Source: Superficieibacter electus (GTDB lineage: Bacteria; Pseudomonadota; Gammaproteobacteria; Enterobacterales; Enterobacteriaceae). Taken from it: a stretch of 64,000 bases of DNA. Every line of letters begins with the position of its first letter. Position 1 is the first letter of the stretch. Location of the stretch: contig NZ_PQGD01000008.1 in NCBI RefSeq assembly GCF_002915575.1, positions 168,277-232,276 of the forward strand, in the 5' to 3' direction. A program made the position numbers and the translations under genes. Of the stretch, positions 55,083 through 64,000 are shown piece by piece. The notes under the pieces were generated by a model that saw only the letters and a program-made list of their open reading frames with translations, ran no database searches and was not told the origin of the DNA.

Positions 55083-55511
55083 TCAGTCGACGATATTCAG
55101 CGTCACGTCAATGTTGCCACGGGTGGCGTTGGAGTACGGGCACACAATATGGGCCGCATCCACCAGCTTTTTCGCTTCCGCCTGGTCCATACCTGGCAGG
55201 TGAATAGTGAGCGTAGCTTCAATGCCAAAACCGGTCGGCAGTGGGCCGATACCGACTTCACCTTCGACAAAAGCCTCTTTTGGAATAGCGATTTTGTCGC
55301 GGCCGGCAACAAATTTCATGGCCCCGAGGAAACAGGCGGAATAACCTGCGGCAAACAGTTGTTCCGGGTTAGTCGCTTCAGCACCTGCACCGCCCATTTC
55401 CTTTGGTACGCCCAGTTTAACGTCCAGAAATCCATCGGAAGAGGTGGCACGACCATCACGGCCACCGGTAGCTTTGGCTTTGGCGGTGTAAATCACTTTT
55501 TCTAAAGACAT
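55083..55511 (-). CDS. ohr: Organic hydroperoxide resistance protein Ohr
   Basis: A 142-aa OsmC/Ohr-fold peroxidase. The catalytic cysteines are Cys60 in [11 protein letters not shown] and Cys124 in [14 protein letters not shown]. It reduces organic hydroperoxides using lipoylated donors. It matches the Ohr rather than the OsmC branch. The MarR-type ohrR gene lies 73 bp upstream on the same strand. E. coli K-12 has no ohr at this place; here the pair separates dnaT from yjjB-yjjP. Confidence 0.92.
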   Translation of the reverse strand: MSLEKVIYTAKAKATGGRDGRATSSDGFLDVKLGVPKEMGGAGAEATNPEQLFAAGYSACFLGAMKFVAGRDKIAIPKEAFVEGEVGIGPLPTGFGIEATLTIHLPGMDQAEAKKLVDAAHIVCPYSNATRGNIDVTLNIVD

Positions 55512-55541
55512 GGCAGGTTCCTTATTGTTGTTTGCTATAAA

Positions 55542-55557
55542 ATAGCGTGCGATTTAA
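55542..55557 (-). promoter_or_regulatory. Candidate OhrR site upstream of ohr
   Basis: ATAGCGTGCGATTTAA occurs here, 31 bp before the ohr start, and again at 56055-56070, 15 bp before the ohrR start, in the same orientation. A 16-base repeat upstream of a regulator and its target is a likely shared operator or promoter element. Confidence 0.65.
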
Positions 55558-55584
55558 ATAACGTTCTCATCGGCGTAAATCAGG

Positions 55585-56040
55585 CTAACGCCGCTGTAGT
55601 TGTTCACGAAGTTCTTCAAGCTGCTGTTTAAGTGCCGTCAGCGTATCACTCTCGCAGGCGAGGGCGCAGCCGACCGCATCCGGTATTTTTTGCGCCTGCT
55701 TTTCCAGCGCTCGCCCGCTGCCGGACAACGTCACCATTACCTGGCGTTCATCCTGACGTGAGCGCTGGCGCTCCAGTAAGCCGGCAGATTCCAGTCGTTT
55801 CAGTAACGGCGTCAGCGTTGCAGAATCCAGAAACAGCCTTTCGCCAATTTCGGAAACGGTAATGTCATCCCTCTCCCACAGCACCAGCATCACCAGATAT
55901 TGCGGATAAGTCAGGTTAAGCGGAGCCAGCAGTTGTCGGTAGAGCTTATGCAGCGCCAGATTTGTGGAATAAAGAGCAAAGCAGAGCTGCTTATCCAGGT
56001 GCAGCGCCTCGCCCGAAGGCCGGGAGAATGTCGTTTTCAT
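55585..56040 (-). CDS. ohrR: MarR-family peroxide sensor OhrR
   Basis: A 151-aa MarR-type repressor. The peroxide-sensing Cys20 lies in [12 protein letters not shown], and C-terminal Cys125 and Cys129 are present, the arrangement of 2-Cys OhrR proteins in which a disulfide follows oxidation. The winged helix has [25 protein letters not shown]. The start [10 protein letters not shown] was chosen over an ATG 12 codons upstream, which runs through the putative operator. It represses ohr and itself until oxidised. Confidence 0.9.
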   Translation of the reverse strand: MKTTFSRPSGEALHLDKQLCFALYSTNLALHKLYRQLLAPLNLTYPQYLVMLVLWERDDITVSEIGERLFLDSATLTPLLKRLESAGLLERQRSRQDERQVMVTLSGSGRALEKQAQKIPDAVGCALACESDTLTALKQQLEELREQLQRR

Positions 56041-56054
56041 AATGTTCAATATAG

Positions 56055-56083
56055 ATAGCGTGCGATTTAATTGCAAGCAATTA
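56055..56083 (-). promoter_or_regulatory. Candidate OhrR operator upstream of ohrR
   Basis: The 16-base repeat shared with the ohr promoter (56055-56070) runs into a perfect palindrome, TAATTGCAAGCAATTA (56068-56083). AATTG/CAATT half-sites are like those bound by known OhrR proteins. Confidence 0.6.
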
Positions 56084-56106
56084 TAGAATGACTCCCGGCG
56101 CTGCGA

Positions 56107-57347
<1,241 letters not shown>

Positions 57348-57856
57348 GGATGGCCCTGAAATGGAAGAATGAAAAAGCAGTGCATGGCCTGTTTTACCAT
57401 GAAATGGCCGGGTGATGGCGGTGGCTAAGATCAAAAAACGTGCAAAAAACCCGCATGGCTTACTCTTTCCTGTCACGCTGGCCAATGTGACAGCGAGTTC
57501 TGTATGATCGTGGCGGCAGGGAAAGTAGTTGTCTCACTTCTATAAAAAGCATTAAGTATTTACTTAATGAATATTTTTAGTTTGCCTTAAAAAGCATTTC
57601 TGCTTTTCTAATTTTAAATTGATTAATTTTTTTTTGTTATTGTGCGATATTTATCAGGTTCACATTGTCCTAAGAAAGGTATAATGTAATACACAGGATT
57701 GTTGCACATTGTTAAATGTACAATAATGGACACTTACAGGGAAGAGAAAGATTCACTAAGTTGCATGTGAATATATTAAAATTATTTATTCACGTGAATG
57801 ATGTTATGCAGTCATAAAATAAAGTGATTCTTCGACAGGATGCGGAGGTTATTTCA
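57348..57856. promoter_or_regulatory. AT-rich control region upstream of yjjQ-bglJ
   Basis: About 500 bp without a gene, strikingly AT-rich from about 57540 to 57830, with runs of A and T and TATAAT-like hexamers (for example TATAATGT near 57680). yjjQ-bglJ is silenced by H-NS and relieved by LeuO in E. coli; this region has the composition expected for that. No specific LeuO box could be fixed. Confidence 0.6.
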
Positions 57857-58579
57857 ATGGTATCAGGATATTGCAAGCACGGCGTCATTATCAGCAAAAT
57901 ACCGGTCATGCAAACCGGGCTGAGCGGGATAATGGAAATGCATTTCCCTGAGTATGAACTTACCTCATGTCGATCTCCTGAAGAGCTAACGCTTTTTCAA
58001 CTTCGCCGTGCCGCGGTCGTGCTGGTCGATCTTTCAGGCGAGTTTCGTCATGCTCGCGCCCTCTGTGAGCAATACTACGCATTAATCTCGCAATACCGTG
58101 ATATCCACTGGATATTCCTTGTCTCCCGTCCCATCTATCCTCTGGCCGTTGAGTTCTTGATGCGTCCCGAAAGCACCTTGCTTTCTGATGCCGAGCCAGT
58201 CGATCAGGTGGTCAAAGCGATTCATGCGGGAGGATTGTCCGCAGAACGCATTAGCCAGACGTTACTGGCTGTAGAGACAGAAAACGCGATCGGTGAAGAA
58301 GAGTCGCTAGCCGTGCTGACGCTATCTGAGCGTAAGGTACTGCGCCTTCTTGGTAAAGGTTGGGGCATTAACCAGATTGCGGCATTACTGAAGAAAAGCA
58401 ATAAAACCATTAGCGCGCAAAAAAATAGTGCAATGCGCCGTTTAGCGTTACGCAGTAATGCGGAGATGTACGCATGGATAAATAGCGCACAGGGAATGAA
58501 AGAGCTGAATTTATTTTCAGCCTATGGAGATTCAATCGAATGGAAAAAAGCACCGCAAAGCGACATGTCGCTATCGTAG
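57857..58579 (+). CDS. yjjQ: LuxR-type regulator YjjQ
   Basis: A 240-aa regulator with an N-terminal receiver-like region and a C-terminal LuxR HTH ([43 protein letters not shown], about residues 154-196). It matches E. coli YjjQ, which represses motility and other genes. The ATG at 57857 follows GGAGG by 8 bases; an upstream in-frame ATG adds 11 unsupported residues. It overlaps bglJ by 40 bp. Confidence 0.9.
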   Translation: MVSGYCKHGVIISKIPVMQTGLSGIMEMHFPEYELTSCRSPEELTLFQLRRAAVVLVDLSGEFRHARALCEQYYALISQYRDIHWIFLVSRPIYPLAVEFLMRPESTLLSDAEPVDQVVKAIHAGGLSAERISQTLLAVETENAIGEEESLAVLTLSERKVLRLLGKGWGINQIAALLKKSNKTISAQKNSAMRRLALRSNAEMYAWINSAQGMKELNLFSAYGDSIEWKKAPQSDMSLS

Positions 58580-59229
58580 AACCTTGTAGAATGACCGAAG
58601 TTGGGCTGCGTCATTTGTTTGCGGCAGCCTCTACTGAGAATTATACGGTACATTTTTTTAGAGACTACCTTGAGTTAAAAGAGGCGCTGAGTAAGCGTGG
58701 TTTTTTTTCAGTCATTTACTCACTTTCAGGCAGCAGGGAACAGCGGCGTGAAGGACTGGTATTGTTAAGCGAGCTAAGTCAGCTGTATCCAAAAACACAG
58801 CGGATCATATTAGCTAACGATGAGCGTGAGGCACGGCTGGTCAGTCATTTAGCCCCTTCAGGGTTACACGGTATCATCAGTAAAACGGCCTCACTGGATG
58901 TTCTGCAGGCACAATTGGTTACCTTACTGCGCGAAACGCGTCGGGTGAATGTTAATGCCCACAATCACTGGTATGTCAGCAGCTCTCGTATGCTCAGCCC
59001 GACTGAACGCGCCATTCTTCAGTTCATGGCGTACGGCTACTCTATGCCTGAAATTGCGACCCAGCTGGCGCGCAATATCAAAACCATTCGTGCGCATAAG
59101 TTCAATGCGATGACGAAACTGGGGGTAAGTTCTGATATGGGGCTTTTACACGCGGCGGATATTCTGATCAATATATCCGTTCCCGGTGAAGACTACATGA
59201 TGGCAGAAAGCGCGGTTACCGCGCACTGA
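58540..59229 (+). CDS. bglJ: LuxR-type transcriptional activator BglJ
   Basis: A 229-aa protein with a receiver-like N-terminal domain and a LuxR HTH ([45 protein letters not shown], about residues 151-195). BglJ forms a heterodimer with RcsB and activates the bgl operon and other H-NS-repressed genes. The C-terminus diverges from E. coli BglJ. Its ATG lies inside yjjQ, so the two are one operon. Confidence 0.9.
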   Translation: MEKSTAKRHVAIVEPCRMTEVGLRHLFAAASTENYTVHFFRDYLELKEALSKRGFFSVIYSLSGSREQRREGLVLLSELSQLYPKTQRIILANDEREARLVSHLAPSGLHGIISKTASLDVLQAQLVTLLRETRRVNVNAHNHWYVSSSRMLSPTERAILQFMAYGYSMPEIATQLARNIKTIRAHKFNAMTKLGVSSDMGLLHAADILINISVPGEDYMMAESAVTAH

Positions 59230-59274
59230 GGAGACAGCGACCCGGCAAAGGAGTGGCTTCCTTTGCCGGCGGTG

Positions 59275-59733
59275 TTACTGACAAACATCTATCCAGGTTG
59301 CCTCGGTAAGTTGCGCCATCCGCTCTGGCGCGATCCTGACTGCACTGTGAATTGCCCCTGCAGCAGGTAACACTTCCTGATATTGCCGCAACGAGATATC
59401 ACAATAGACAGCCAGTGGATTTTCCAGCCCAAAAGGGCAGACGCCACCCACAGGATGGCCCGTCAACGTGACGACTTCATCACTGCTTAGCATCCGGGCT
59501 TTCGCACCAAAAAAGGATTTCAGTTTTTTGTTATCCAGCCGTGCATCACCCTTTGCCACCACCAGGATCACCTTATCTTTTATTTTTAAAGACAGAGTTT
59601 TTGCTATCTGTCCAGGCTCAACGCGGTGAGCGGCAGCAGCAAGTGCCACGGTGGCAGTACTTTGACTAAGTTCAATTATTTCAACATCGGGGGCGCGATC
59701 GGCAAAAAATTGTCGCACAGATTCCAGACTCAT
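59275..59733 (-). CDS. YbaK/ProX-type aminoacyl-tRNA deacylase
   Basis: A 152-aa YbaK/EbsC-domain protein (TATVALAAAAHRVEPGQIAKTLSLK, then LDNKKLKSFFGAKARMLSSDEVVTLTGHPVGGVCPFGL with the conserved Lys and GxxP loop). This fold hydrolyses mischarged tRNAs such as Ala- or Cys-tRNA(Pro). The exact substrate cannot be read. It converges on bglJ with 45 bp between stops and is divergent from the EIIC gene at 60073. Confidence 0.85.
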   Translation of the reverse strand: MSLESVRQFFADRAPDVEIIELSQSTATVALAAAAHRVEPGQIAKTLSLKIKDKVILVVAKGDARLDNKKLKSFFGAKARMLSSDEVVTLTGHPVGGVCPFGLENPLAVYCDISLRQYQEVLPAAGAIHSAVRIAPERMAQLTEATWIDVCQ

Positions 59734-59844
59734 GAGGATCTCCTGACTATTATCCGTTTTAATCTGTCACATACATCGGGCCAATGTAAATAACCACCTT
59801 CTGGTACCAGAAATATTAAGATTTATCGATCGCCTTCACATTCG

Positions 59845-59890
59845 CTGCAACCGGTTACAGTAACCGGTTGCAGATAACTGCAATGCAGTT
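59845..59890. promoter_or_regulatory. Two adjacent perfect dyads upstream of the EIIC gene
   Basis: CTGCAACCGGTTAC (59845-59858) and GTAACCGGTTGCAG (59860-59873) form a perfect 29-bp inverted repeat with one central base. Each arm contains the self-complementary AACCGGTT. AACTGCA/TGCAGTT (59876-59890, one central base) follows immediately. LacI-family operators often have such CG-centred dyads. No such regulator gene is in the window. Confidence 0.7.
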
Positions 59891-60017
59891 TAATACTACG
59901 ACTGTAACTTCCACTGTTTTGAAATAATAAGAGCCGTGCATGATATCTATCCTTATGAGCATATATGCTGGAAAATTGACCAGTAGACAACGTCGCTCAC
60001 AAGGCGGAAGCACGTAC

Positions 60018-60056
60018 GGCTATAAAATAAGGGCCGCTGTGCTTACGTCTATAGCC
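60018..60056 (+). promoter_or_regulatory. Possible leader stem before the EIIC gene
   Basis: GGCTATA (60018-60024) can pair with TATAGCC (60050-60056), directly upstream of the AGGAGG-type ribosome site of the EIIC gene. It could influence translation, or it could be chance. Confidence 0.3.
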
Positions 60057-60072
60057 TGTCAGGAGGGCTGCT

Positions 60073-61410
60073 ATGTCTGCTAATCATGCTGCGTTTAACT
60101 TGATATTCCGCTTCGTAGAAAACTACGTTAGCCCCGTCGCTGGCCGTGTTTCTGCTCAGCGTCATGTCATGGCAATCAAGGATGGTTTTATCTCCGCCAT
60201 GCCATTTATGATTGTTGGGTCGTTTTTACTGGTTTTTGTTTATCCGCCGTTTTCCCCGGATACCACCTGGGGGTTTGCCCGTGCCTGGCTGGATCTGGCG
60301 AAGCAATATGAAGCGCGTATTTTAACGCCGTTTGATATGACGATGGGGATTATGTCCATCTACATTTGTGCGGCCATTGCCTACAACCTGGGTAAACATT
60401 ACGAGAAAAAATTCCAGCTCGATCCTTTTATGGGCGCGATGCTGTCTATCATGGCTTTTCTGCTGGTGGCGTCTCCAAAAACCAATGGGGCACTGCCGGT
60501 TGATAGTCTCGGCGGGACCGGGATCTTCACGGCGATTCTTGTGGCGATCTATTGTGTCGAGGTGATGCGTTTTCTGAAAGCACATAATATCGGTATTCGG
60601 TTACCAGACGCGGTACCTCCGATGATCAAAAACTCGTTTGATCTACTGATCCCTATCCTGGTTGTGGTGGTCACCCTGTATCCGCTGAGTCTGTGGCTGC
60701 AGAGCGAGTTTGGTATGCTAATCCCGCAGGCAATCATGTCTATTTTTAAACCGCTGGTTTCGGCGGCAGATTCCTTGCCGGCTATTTTGCTGGCGGTGCT
60801 GATTGGTCACCTGTTGTGGTTCGCGGGCATTCACGGGGCGGCGATTGTGTCCGGGATGCTGCAAATGTTCTGGCTGACTAACCTGGGCATGAACCAGAGT
60901 GCGCTTGCACAGGGCGCGCCGCTACCGCACATCTTTATGGAAGCGTTCTGGACGTTCTTTATTGTGGTTGGTGGTTCTGGTGCAACCATGGGTCTGGTGA
61001 TTTGCTATCTGCGTAGCCGCTCTGCCCACTTACGTTCAATTGGCCGGTTGAGTGTTGTGCCCAGCATTTTCAACATCAACGAACCGGTCATTTTCGGTAC
61101 GCCAATTGTCATGAACCCGGTGTTCTTTATTCCGTTCCTGCTGGCACCGATGGTTAACGCCGTTCTCGCCTGGGGCGTGATGAAGATGGATCTGATCGGG
61201 CGGGTTATTTCCGTGGTGCCGTGGACGGCTCCTGCACCTATTGGTGCTGCGTGGGCGCTGGGCTGGGATTTCCGTGCCGCCATTCTGGTGATTGTGCTGG
61301 CGATTGTCTCTGCAGTCATTTATTTCCCGTTCTTTAAAGTATACGAGAAACAACTGCTGGAACAGGAAGCACAGGAAGCTGCGCGGGTAGAAGGGGAACA
61401 GGTTGCATAA
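60073..61410 (+). CDS. PTS EIIC component, lactose/cellobiose family (orphan)
   Basis: A 445-aa EIIC of the Lac/ChbC/GmuC family with about ten membrane helices. Family blocks are RHVMAIKDGFISAMPFMIVGSFLLV (residues 29-53), LLWFAGIHGAAIVSG and IFNINEPVIFGTPIVMNPVFFIPF near 330-355, the last containing the sugar-binding Glu. No EIIA, EIIB or phospho-beta-glucosidase gene is adjacent, so it must borrow partners (for example chitobiose or cellobiose EIIA/EIIB) or act differently. It has a strong AGGAGGG ribosome site and two dyads in its promoter region. Confidence 0.88.
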   Translation: MSANHAAFNLIFRFVENYVSPVAGRVSAQRHVMAIKDGFISAMPFMIVGSFLLVFVYPPFSPDTTWGFARAWLDLAKQYEARILTPFDMTMGIMSIYICAAIAYNLGKHYEKKFQLDPFMGAMLSIMAFLLVASPKTNGALPVDSLGGTGIFTAILVAIYCVEVMRFLKAHNIGIRLPDAVPPMIKNSFDLLIPILVVVVTLYPLSLWLQSEFGMLIPQAIMSIFKPLVSAADSLPAILLAVLIGHLLWFAGIHGAAIVSGMLQMFWLTNLGMNQSALAQGAPLPHIFMEAFWTFFIVVGGSGATMGLVICYLRSRSAHLRSIGRLSVVPSIFNINEPVIFGTPIVMNPVFFIPFLLAPMVNAVLAWGVMKMDLIGRVISVVPWTAPAPIGAAWALGWDFRAAILVIVLAIVSAVIYFPFFKVYEKQLLEQEAQEAARVEGEQVA

Positions 61411-61419
61411 ACCTGCATT

Positions 61420-61458
61420 GCCCGGCGGCATCACGCCACCGGGTACGTCTTTATTTTA
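61420..61458. terminator. Hairpin between the EIIC gene and fhuF
   Basis: CCCGGCGGC (61420-61428) pairs with GCCACCGGG (61433-61441) with one mismatch, followed by TCTTTATTTTATT. It lies between convergent genes and looks like an intrinsic terminator for the plus-strand EIIC gene. Confidence 0.7.
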
Positions 61459-62242
61459 TTAATGTGCAGTCGCCGCACTGCTGGACATCCGGCAGGCGGT
61501 AACGCTGGCAGCAGGTACGACGCACCAGTAGCCCGTCGCGCGGCACAACGGTGCGCCATAACGGGTTGTCACTGCCATCCTCAAGTTGCTTATGGAAGAA
61601 ACAATGCTGACGGAGGGTTTCCGTCAGCGTATCACCGAGCAGTGATTTCATCTCCCCCAGATACCAGTTAATCAGATAGCCGGTATTACTCCAGATAAGC
61701 TTGCCGTTAATCTCACCCGTCGCTTCGAGTGCCTGGACGACCGGCATTAGCGCGTGCGTGATCAGCTTTTCCATGCGCCCGGTGGCGGAAAGTGACGCGC
61801 CCTGCATATCTTCTATCACCTCGATCCAAAAACAGGCCGCACGGCCTGTCTCGTGGAATTCAACATGAAAATGTTCAGGCGAAAGGTCCGGCACGCTGTC
61901 CCCGGTTAGCAACGCCAGCATCAGCGGCGGTACCAGCAATCCGAGATACCATTGCGCCCAGAGTGAGAGTAGTGGTTTATCTTCCCGTGCCTGCGTCGGT
62001 TTATTACGGTAGATATGATCGCCGTAAATGGCGAGCAGACGCCGTAACTCTGCCGGGCGAGACCAGATGGCAAGAGGCATCGCATGGGTGGGAGGTAACG
62101 CATCCAGGCGAATAAAATCGAGCATATGCGCCCGGTTTGTAGCAATGGTGGTGCGTATAGCGTCCGCCAGCGTGACTCTCTTTTCTGTAAAAGGAGCCCG
62201 CCAGATAACATTTTCAGCGATCGGTGCGGAACGGTATGCCAT
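61451..62242 (-). CDS. fhuF: Siderophore-iron reductase FhuF
   Basis: A 263-aa [2Fe-2S] reductase. The cluster ligands are the unusual C-terminal C-C-x10-C-x2-C (Cys244, 245, 256 and 259; RTCCQRYRLPDVQQCGDC). It releases iron from ferric hydroxamate siderophores in the cytoplasm. The sequence WAQWYLGLLVPPLMLALLTGD matches E. coli FhuF. A Fur-box-like sequence begins 20 bp upstream of its start. Confidence 0.93.
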   Translation of the reverse strand: MAYRSAPIAENVIWRAPFTEKRVTLADAIRTTIATNRAHMLDFIRLDALPPTHAMPLAIWSRPAELRRLLAIYGDHIYRNKPTQAREDKPLLSLWAQWYLGLLVPPLMLALLTGDSVPDLSPEHFHVEFHETGRAACFWIEVIEDMQGASLSATGRMEKLITHALMPVVQALEATGEINGKLIWSNTGYLINWYLGEMKSLLGDTLTETLRQHCFFHKQLEDGSDNPLWRTVVPRDGLLVRRTCCQRYRLPDVQQCGDCTLIK

Positions 62243-62261
62243 ACGCAGGAAGACAAGAATC

Positions 62262-62283
62262 TAAATGATAATGATTGCCAATC
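62262..62283 (-). promoter_or_regulatory. Fur box upstream of fhuF
   Basis: AAATGATAATGATTGCCAATC resembles the GATAATGATAATCATTATC Fur consensus and lies directly upstream of fhuF, as in E. coli. Confidence 0.75.
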
Positions 62284-62334
62284 CTAACTATAGATAAAAG
62301 CGATCGCAACTGTTTTTCGCCTGCCGCCTGGCGC

Positions 62335-63399
62335 TCAGGCGAAGCGAATTTCTTCGCTGCTCAGAATATTGTTACGCCCCAAATGCTTAGCTTCATACAG
62401 CGCCTTGTCCGCTTTTTCCAGTGCGCTGTCGACCGCATCACCTTGTAACTCTGCCATACCAATACTCACCGTCACATTAGTGGCGACACTTTCGTTAAAC
62501 ATATGCGGTATTTTCAGATCGTATACCTGCTGGCGAATGCGTTCTGCGATGTGACGCGCCTGGACCGCTTCGATACTGGTTAACAGCACCATAAATTCCT
62601 CACCACCAAAGCGGGTGACGATATCACGCGATCGCACGGCATCACGTATCGCTGCTGAGACGCGAATTAGCGCCTGATCGCCCATCATATGCCCGTAGTG
62701 ATCGTTGTAGGCTTTAAAATGGTCGATGTCGATCAGCAACACATAATGTTGCCCGGAGTCCAGCGTGAGCAGCGTATCCAGCCGGTTTTTCAGACCGCGG
62801 CGGTTATATAACCCCGTCAATGGATCGAGCATACTGAGATCGTTCAGCGTTTCCCGCTCTTCGAGCAGCTTGTACATCAGGCTTTGCGCGAAATGATCGT
62901 TACGCTTTTGGATCACGTGCTGAATGGCAATCCCCACCATGGGCAGCGCGAAGCAATAGACCATACGTGGCCACAGCTCACCATCATTAAGCCACAAGCT
63001 GGTCAAAAATATCGGCAAAGAATGTAGGGTAAAAGCGCTAATGTTATTAGGGAACGAGATTGTGCCAATAAATAGCACACTCAACAGGGCAATTATCAGG
63101 TAGCTAAAATCTGAGGGATCGATCTGCGCATATTTAATGGCAACGTGCCACGCCCACAGGCAACCCGATACTATTGAGATAGCATCAATATTTATTTTTT
63201 TGTGCGGATAACGGTAGTGCCACGCCAATAACCCTGCGCTTGTTAAGGCGAGTAGCGTAACAGGCAGCGTCAGCGCACGCGCGTTATAGAGCGGACTAAG
63301 GGTGATGAAGATTGTTGAAACTAAATTGAGGAACAAAAACAGCCGTAGTGAAAGCTGATATTTCTTGTTCTTCAAGGACCGCCATGTGTGTGCTGTCAT
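62335..63399 (-). CDS. Membrane diguanylate cyclase (GGDEF)
   Basis: A 354-aa protein with about six N-terminal membrane helices (residues 15-165) and a GGDEF domain. The metal/substrate site is DIDHFKAYND (about 224-233), the active site GGEEF is at 265-269, and an inhibitory RxxD I-site is at 256-259, five residues upstream. It should make cyclic di-GMP with product inhibition. Salmonella has a GGDEF protein in the same place between fhuF and yjjZ. The sensed signal is unknown. Confidence 0.92.
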   Translation of the reverse strand: MTAHTWRSLKNKKYQLSLRLFLFLNLVSTIFITLSPLYNARALTLPVTLLALTSAGLLAWHYRYPHKKINIDAISIVSGCLWAWHVAIKYAQIDPSDFSYLIIALLSVLFIGTISFPNNISAFTLHSLPIFLTSLWLNDGELWPRMVYCFALPMVGIAIQHVIQKRNDHFAQSLMYKLLEERETLNDLSMLDPLTGLYNRRGLKNRLDTLLTLDSGQHYVLLIDIDHFKAYNDHYGHMMGDQALIRVSAAIRDAVRSRDIVTRFGGEEFMVLLTSIEAVQARHIAERIRQQVYDLKIPHMFNESVATNVTVSIGMAELQGDAVDSALEKADKALYEAKHLGRNNILSSEEIRFA

Positions 63400-63611
63400 A
63401 TCAGTATTTCGTTATTTTACTTGGGGTTAAAAGTTTACATCGCCAAAATGAAAAATAACGCGCGTGAAAACTGGCGCAAATATCAGGTGTTCATCGGTCT
63501 CGTTTTTAGGGCGCACAATTTATCACCTTAAGGAATGTCTGTCATTACCACGAAAGTAAATGTACTGCTGCTTTTTTAATTACCGCTGACAAATGAGAAA
63601 ATATGCCATAT

Positions 63612-63632
63612 GATATTGGTTATCATTATCAC
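63612..63632 (+). promoter_or_regulatory. Fur box upstream of yjjZ
   Basis: GATATTGGTTATCATTATCA matches most of the Fur consensus. It lies 17-37 bp upstream of the yjjZ start, overlapping the likely promoter. Confidence 0.7.
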
Positions 63633-63648
63633 TGTGAGAGGCGAAAGC

Positions 63649-63888
63649 ATGTTGCAGCGAGCGCTGGGAAGTGGCTGGGGGGTTTTGATCCCCGGCGTCA
63701 TTATTGCGGGTCTGGCCTTTGCCGGTCTGTCAATTAATGCCTGGAGGGGCTTGATTGTCATGGGGTTATTACTGACGTCAGCGATGATCTGGCATAAACG
63801 GCTACGCCATTTTGTTCTGCTACCGTCGGGAATTGCGCTGACAGGCGGTATTATGCTGGTGATGATGAATCTGAAACTGCTGGGATAA
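63649..63888 (+). CDS. yjjZ: DUF1435 small membrane protein (YjjZ)
   Basis: A 79-aa protein, MLQRALGSGWGVLIPGVIIAG…, with three short hydrophobic helices. It belongs to the DUF1435 family found upstream of the leuQPV tRNAs in enterobacteria. The ATG at 63649 follows GAGAGGCGA; the longer frame upstream overlaps the Fur site. Iron-dependent repression is likely; the function is unknown. Confidence 0.8.
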   Translation: MLQRALGSGWGVLIPGVIIAGLAFAGLSINAWRGLIVMGLLLTSAMIWHKRLRHFVLLPSGIALTGGIMLVMMNLKLLG

Positions 63889-63923
63889 AGAAAGCGGGGA
63901 ACAACAGGAAAGGATAAGATATC

Positions 63924-64000
63924 TGGTGCGAGGGGGGGGACTTGAACCCCCACGTCCGTAAGGACACTAACACCTGAAGCTAGCGCGTCTACCAATTCCG
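63924..64000 (-). tRNA. tRNA-Leu (CAG), 3' part
   Basis: The minus strand reads through the D-arm (GGAATTGGTAGACGCGCTAG), the anticodon loop CTTCAGGT (anticodon at 63974-63976, CAG), the variable arm of class II tRNAs (TGTCCTTACGGACG), the T arm GGGGGTTCAAGTCCCCC and an encoded CCA at 63924-63926. About ten bases of the acceptor 5' strand lie beyond the window. It corresponds to the leuQPV cluster next to yjjZ in E. coli. Confidence 0.93.

Overview
This window is chromosomal DNA from a member of the Enterobacteriaceae close to Salmonella and Citrobacter. The evidence is the gene order (yjiK-yjiL-yjiM-yjiN, yjiR-yjiS, a restriction locus, yjiA-yjiX-btsT, tsr, a gfr operon, opgB-yjjA-dnaC-dnaT, yjjB-yjjP, yjjQ-bglJ, fhuF, a GGDEF protein, yjjZ, tRNA-Leu) and proteins that look like diverged orthologues of the E. 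coli and Salmonella ones. Species cannot be fixed from the sequence alone, because Tsr and others differ visibly from both E. coli and Salmonella.

Layout. 1-13.1 kb is an accessory block: a partial UPF1-like superfamily 1 helicase running off the left edge, an unrecognised protein with a ParB-like motif, a quinone-reductase/LysR pair, a stand-alone TerA-like protein, and a choline-O-sulfate module (BetC-type sulfatase, choline-binding protein, ABC permease and ATPase, LysR regulator). It ends in a non-coding tandem-repeat array. 13.2-15.8 kb is a MarR-HlyD-DUF2955 efflux operon. 15.8-26 kb follows E. coli order from yjiK to yjiS, with a decayed gene, a DUF3343/YjiL/YjiM iron-sulfur operon, an ERIC element, an Rpn-nuclease relic, an aldehyde dehydrogenase and a ricin-type lectin. 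26-33.1 kb is the restriction hotspot between yjiS and yjiA (the E. coli 'immigration control region'). Here it holds an hsdM-hsdS-hsdR type I system plus relics of an Mrr-like nuclease and a Fic protein. Next to it sits a yeiL-rihB-nupX nucleoside scavenging cassette that E. coli K-12 carries elsewhere.

36.3-50.6 kb holds yjiA-yjiX-btsT (metal GTPase and pyruvate uptake), tsr with a near-consensus FliA promoter, the gfrR regulator and the gfrABCDEF operon (fructoselysine/glucoselysine PTS and deglycases) behind a near-perfect sigma-54 promoter, and an intact Rpn nuclease. 50.6-64 kb holds opgB, yjjA, dnaC-dnaT (primosome loading), an ohr-ohrR peroxide cassette inserted between dnaT and yjjP-yjjB, and the regulators yjjQ-bglJ behind AT-rich DNA. 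It continues with a YbaK-type deacylase, an orphan lactose/cellobiose-type EIIC behind a large perfect dyad, fhuF and yjjZ (each with a Fur-box-like site), a diguanylate cyclase, and the 3' part of a tRNA-Leu(CAG).

No complete mobile element, integrase, CRISPR array or rRNA gene was seen. The least explained items are the helicase/ParB-like pair, the bracketed repeat array at 12.4-13.0 kb, the orphan TerA-like protein and the orphan EIIC with its double-dyad control region.
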